Shown: positions 63,901 through 64,000 of the stretch, piece after piece | Layout: each line of letters opens with the position of its first letter | Position numbering within the stretch: position 1 is the stretch's first letter | Source of the DNA: Bombus terrestris | Taxonomy: Eukaryota > Arthropoda > Insecta > Hymenoptera > Apidae | Direction of reading: 5' to 3' | Length of the DNA: 64,000 nt | Assembly: GCF_910591885.1 (NCBI RefSeq) | Contig: NC_063282.1 | Coordinates: 6,523,501-6,587,500 of the forward strand | The notes under the pieces: model-generated | What the model was told of the DNA's origin: nothing | Databases searched by the model: none | The model's input: only the letters and a program-made list of their open reading frames with translations | Program-made: the position numbers and the translations under genes

Positions 63901-64000
63901 GACATATGTGTAATTTTTTATATCATATTATAGTTGCAGTTATCAGGCGAAGAATTGCATTCAGTGAGCGAAAGAGATAGCACTGGTGGTGCAGGAAGTG
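34093..64000 (+). CDS. Liprin-alpha: Liprin-alpha (SYD-2), N-terminal part, cut by the window end
   Basis: Exons: 34093-34341, 58478-58579, 58675-58839, 59134-59208, 59313-59408, about 60194-60391, 61370-61657, 61727-61852, 62508-62664, 62752-63113, 63199-63441, 63509-63691, 63762-63854 and 63934 to beyond 64000. About 800 residues are coded; all junctions keep frame. The start MWNMMCDVMPTIAEDS and FEQLMVSMLDERDKL are diagnostic. The long coiled-coil region contains LLLEHLECLVSRHERSL, VSSEVEVLKALKSLFEHHK, EERIATLEKRYLNAQREST and MNEEHNTRLSTTVDKLL, as in the family. A Gln-rich insert (60220-60263) and the Ser/Pro linker ERASPPLSGRSTPKS follow. The three C-terminal SAM domains must lie past the window. 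The protein is a cytosolic presynaptic scaffold that binds LAR phosphatases and active-zone proteins and organises synaptic vesicle sites. The start of the exon before 60391, and the end of the 61727 exon, are uncertain. Confidence 0.95.
35368..35427. repeat. short imperfect tandem repeat
   Basis: AATACTCCATTGTAAT occurs twice about 28 bases apart, followed by a partial third copy AATACTCCAT. A small local duplication inside the Liprin-alpha intron. Confidence 0.7.
36262..36715. mobile_element. second relic of the Tc1-like family
   Basis: The segment shares CATTTTGAAATTTTATTAAC (36333) with CATTTTGAGATTTTATTAAC in the copy at 32902. It also shares the right end TGTTCAAATACTT (36691), and the order and spacing from the ends agree. 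The right terminus has decayed (CAATA where the other copy has CACTG), and the left end is poorly defined. No coding capacity. Confidence 0.55.
36880..36917. repeat. (GA)n microsatellite
   Basis: About 19 perfect GA units followed by a purine-rich tail. Simple repeat in the Liprin-alpha intron, likely polymorphic. Confidence 0.95.
44281..44370. repeat. pyrimidine-rich CT tract
   Basis: A 90-base stretch that is almost entirely C and T on the plus strand, with two (CT)n cores and a run of six or more C at the end. The long open frames called across it on both strands are products of this composition. Confidence 0.9.
45400..45830. other. GC-rich patch in the Liprin-alpha intron
   Basis: This stretch is strongly enriched in G, C and CpG compared with the surrounding intron (for example CTCGCGCGCGCCGCC near 45747). 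A 159-codon minus-strand open frame runs through it, but it lacks motifs and reads like translated GC-rich DNA. An internal promoter or enhancer is possible. Confidence 0.4.
45832..46350. repeat. degenerate tandem repeat, unit about 130-190 bp
   Basis: A GATNTRGATGAAATTT-like core recurs at 45832, 46021, 46154 and 46320. Between these, GGTGTTAAAGTTGGATG (45927), GGTGTTAGAATTACATA (46080) and GGTATTGGAATTAGATA (46250) recur in the same order. Most are preceded by TTGCAG, CTGCAG or TTGTAG. The units have diverged and vary in length. About three and a half copies are visible by eye; no protein is coded. Confidence 0.5.
48541..48574. repeat. 8-bp imperfect tandem repeat TAATTTCC
   Basis: Four consecutive imperfect copies of TAATTTCC/T. 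Simple repeat in the Liprin-alpha intron. Confidence 0.8.
49418..49583. repeat. degenerate pyrimidine-rich tandem repeat, unit about 27 bp
   Basis: Motifs of the type TTTCTAGTTTTACGTTAACT recur five or six times with spacing of 23-43 bases and strong divergence. The strand is T/C-rich with recurring TTAACTT and TTCCTAG. Probably an old minisatellite. Confidence 0.5.
57008..57042. repeat. 9-bp tandem repeat TATATCTTT
   Basis: Four near-perfect copies of a 9-base unit, the last with a T-to-C change. Simple repeat shortly upstream of the second Liprin-alpha coding exon. Confidence 0.85.
60220..60263 (+). repeat. coding CAA/CAG tract (poly-Gln) in Liprin-alpha
   Basis: In-frame CAA and CAG codons give QQEQQQQPQQQQLQQ within the linker between two Liprin-alpha coiled-coil blocks. 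Mixed codons make it less prone to slippage than a pure CAG run. Confidence 0.85.

Noticed and set aside
1..64000. CRISPR arrays, operons, prophage or other prokaryotic systems
   Set aside because: The window has spliced animal genes throughout, no regular direct repeats with unique spacers and no polycistronic arrangement.

Overview
The window looks like nuclear DNA of an insect. It is AT-rich, genes are split by short GT-AG introns, and all recognisable genes are conserved animal genes. The Liprin-alpha exons have the insect-type start (MWNMMCDVMPTI). A hymenopteran, perhaps a bee, is my guess from composition and compact gene structure; nothing in the sequence proves it. Coordinates come from hand splicing; for the eight complete recognised genes the exon lengths sum to an open frame ending in a stop.

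Layout. Bases 1-30,637 are gene-dense: HERPUD-like ER protein (+, 552-2220), COQ8 atypical kinase (+, 4259-7126), gamma-glutamylcyclotransferase (+, 7478-8205), mitochondrial leucyl-tRNA synthetase (-, 8408-11764), ribosomal protein L13 (+, 12525-13337), kinesin-6 Pavarotti/MKLP1 (+, 14526-18163), a dual-specificity phosphatase (-, 18732-19819), ESCRT-III CHMP4/Shrub (+, 20575-21834), PDPR-like flavoprotein (-, 22866-26566), an unrecognised membrane-anchored coiled-coil gene of small exons (+, 27197-~28649) and an unrecognised tail-anchored protein ending HTEL (-, 29910-30637). Bases 30,638-64,000 belong mainly to one locus, Liprin-alpha (+, 34093 to beyond the window). Its first coding exon is separated from the rest by an intron of about 24 kb.

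How the genes relate. They are independent housekeeping and neuronal genes, not an operon. Several touch mitochondria (COQ8 for ubiquinone, LeuRS-m for translation, PDPR for pyruvate dehydrogenase control), and two act at the cytokinetic midbody (Pavarotti and CHMP4). Three head-to-head pairs may share promoters: LeuRS-m/RpL13, phosphatase/CHMP4 and PDPR/coiled-coil gene.

Non-coding structure. Most notable are a 291-bp piggyBac-like MITE with 12-bp perfect termini and ATAA duplications, nested inside a Tc1-like relic flanked by TA; a second relic of the same Tc1-like family 3 kb away; a 122-nt foldback between two convergent genes whose mismatches are mostly G-U pairs on the minus strand only; a 63-nt-arm inverted repeat downstream of the HERPUD gene; and a degenerate tandem repeat in the large intron. 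I did not find a clearly new multi-gene system. The two unrecognised small membrane proteins and the minus-strand hairpin are the best leads.
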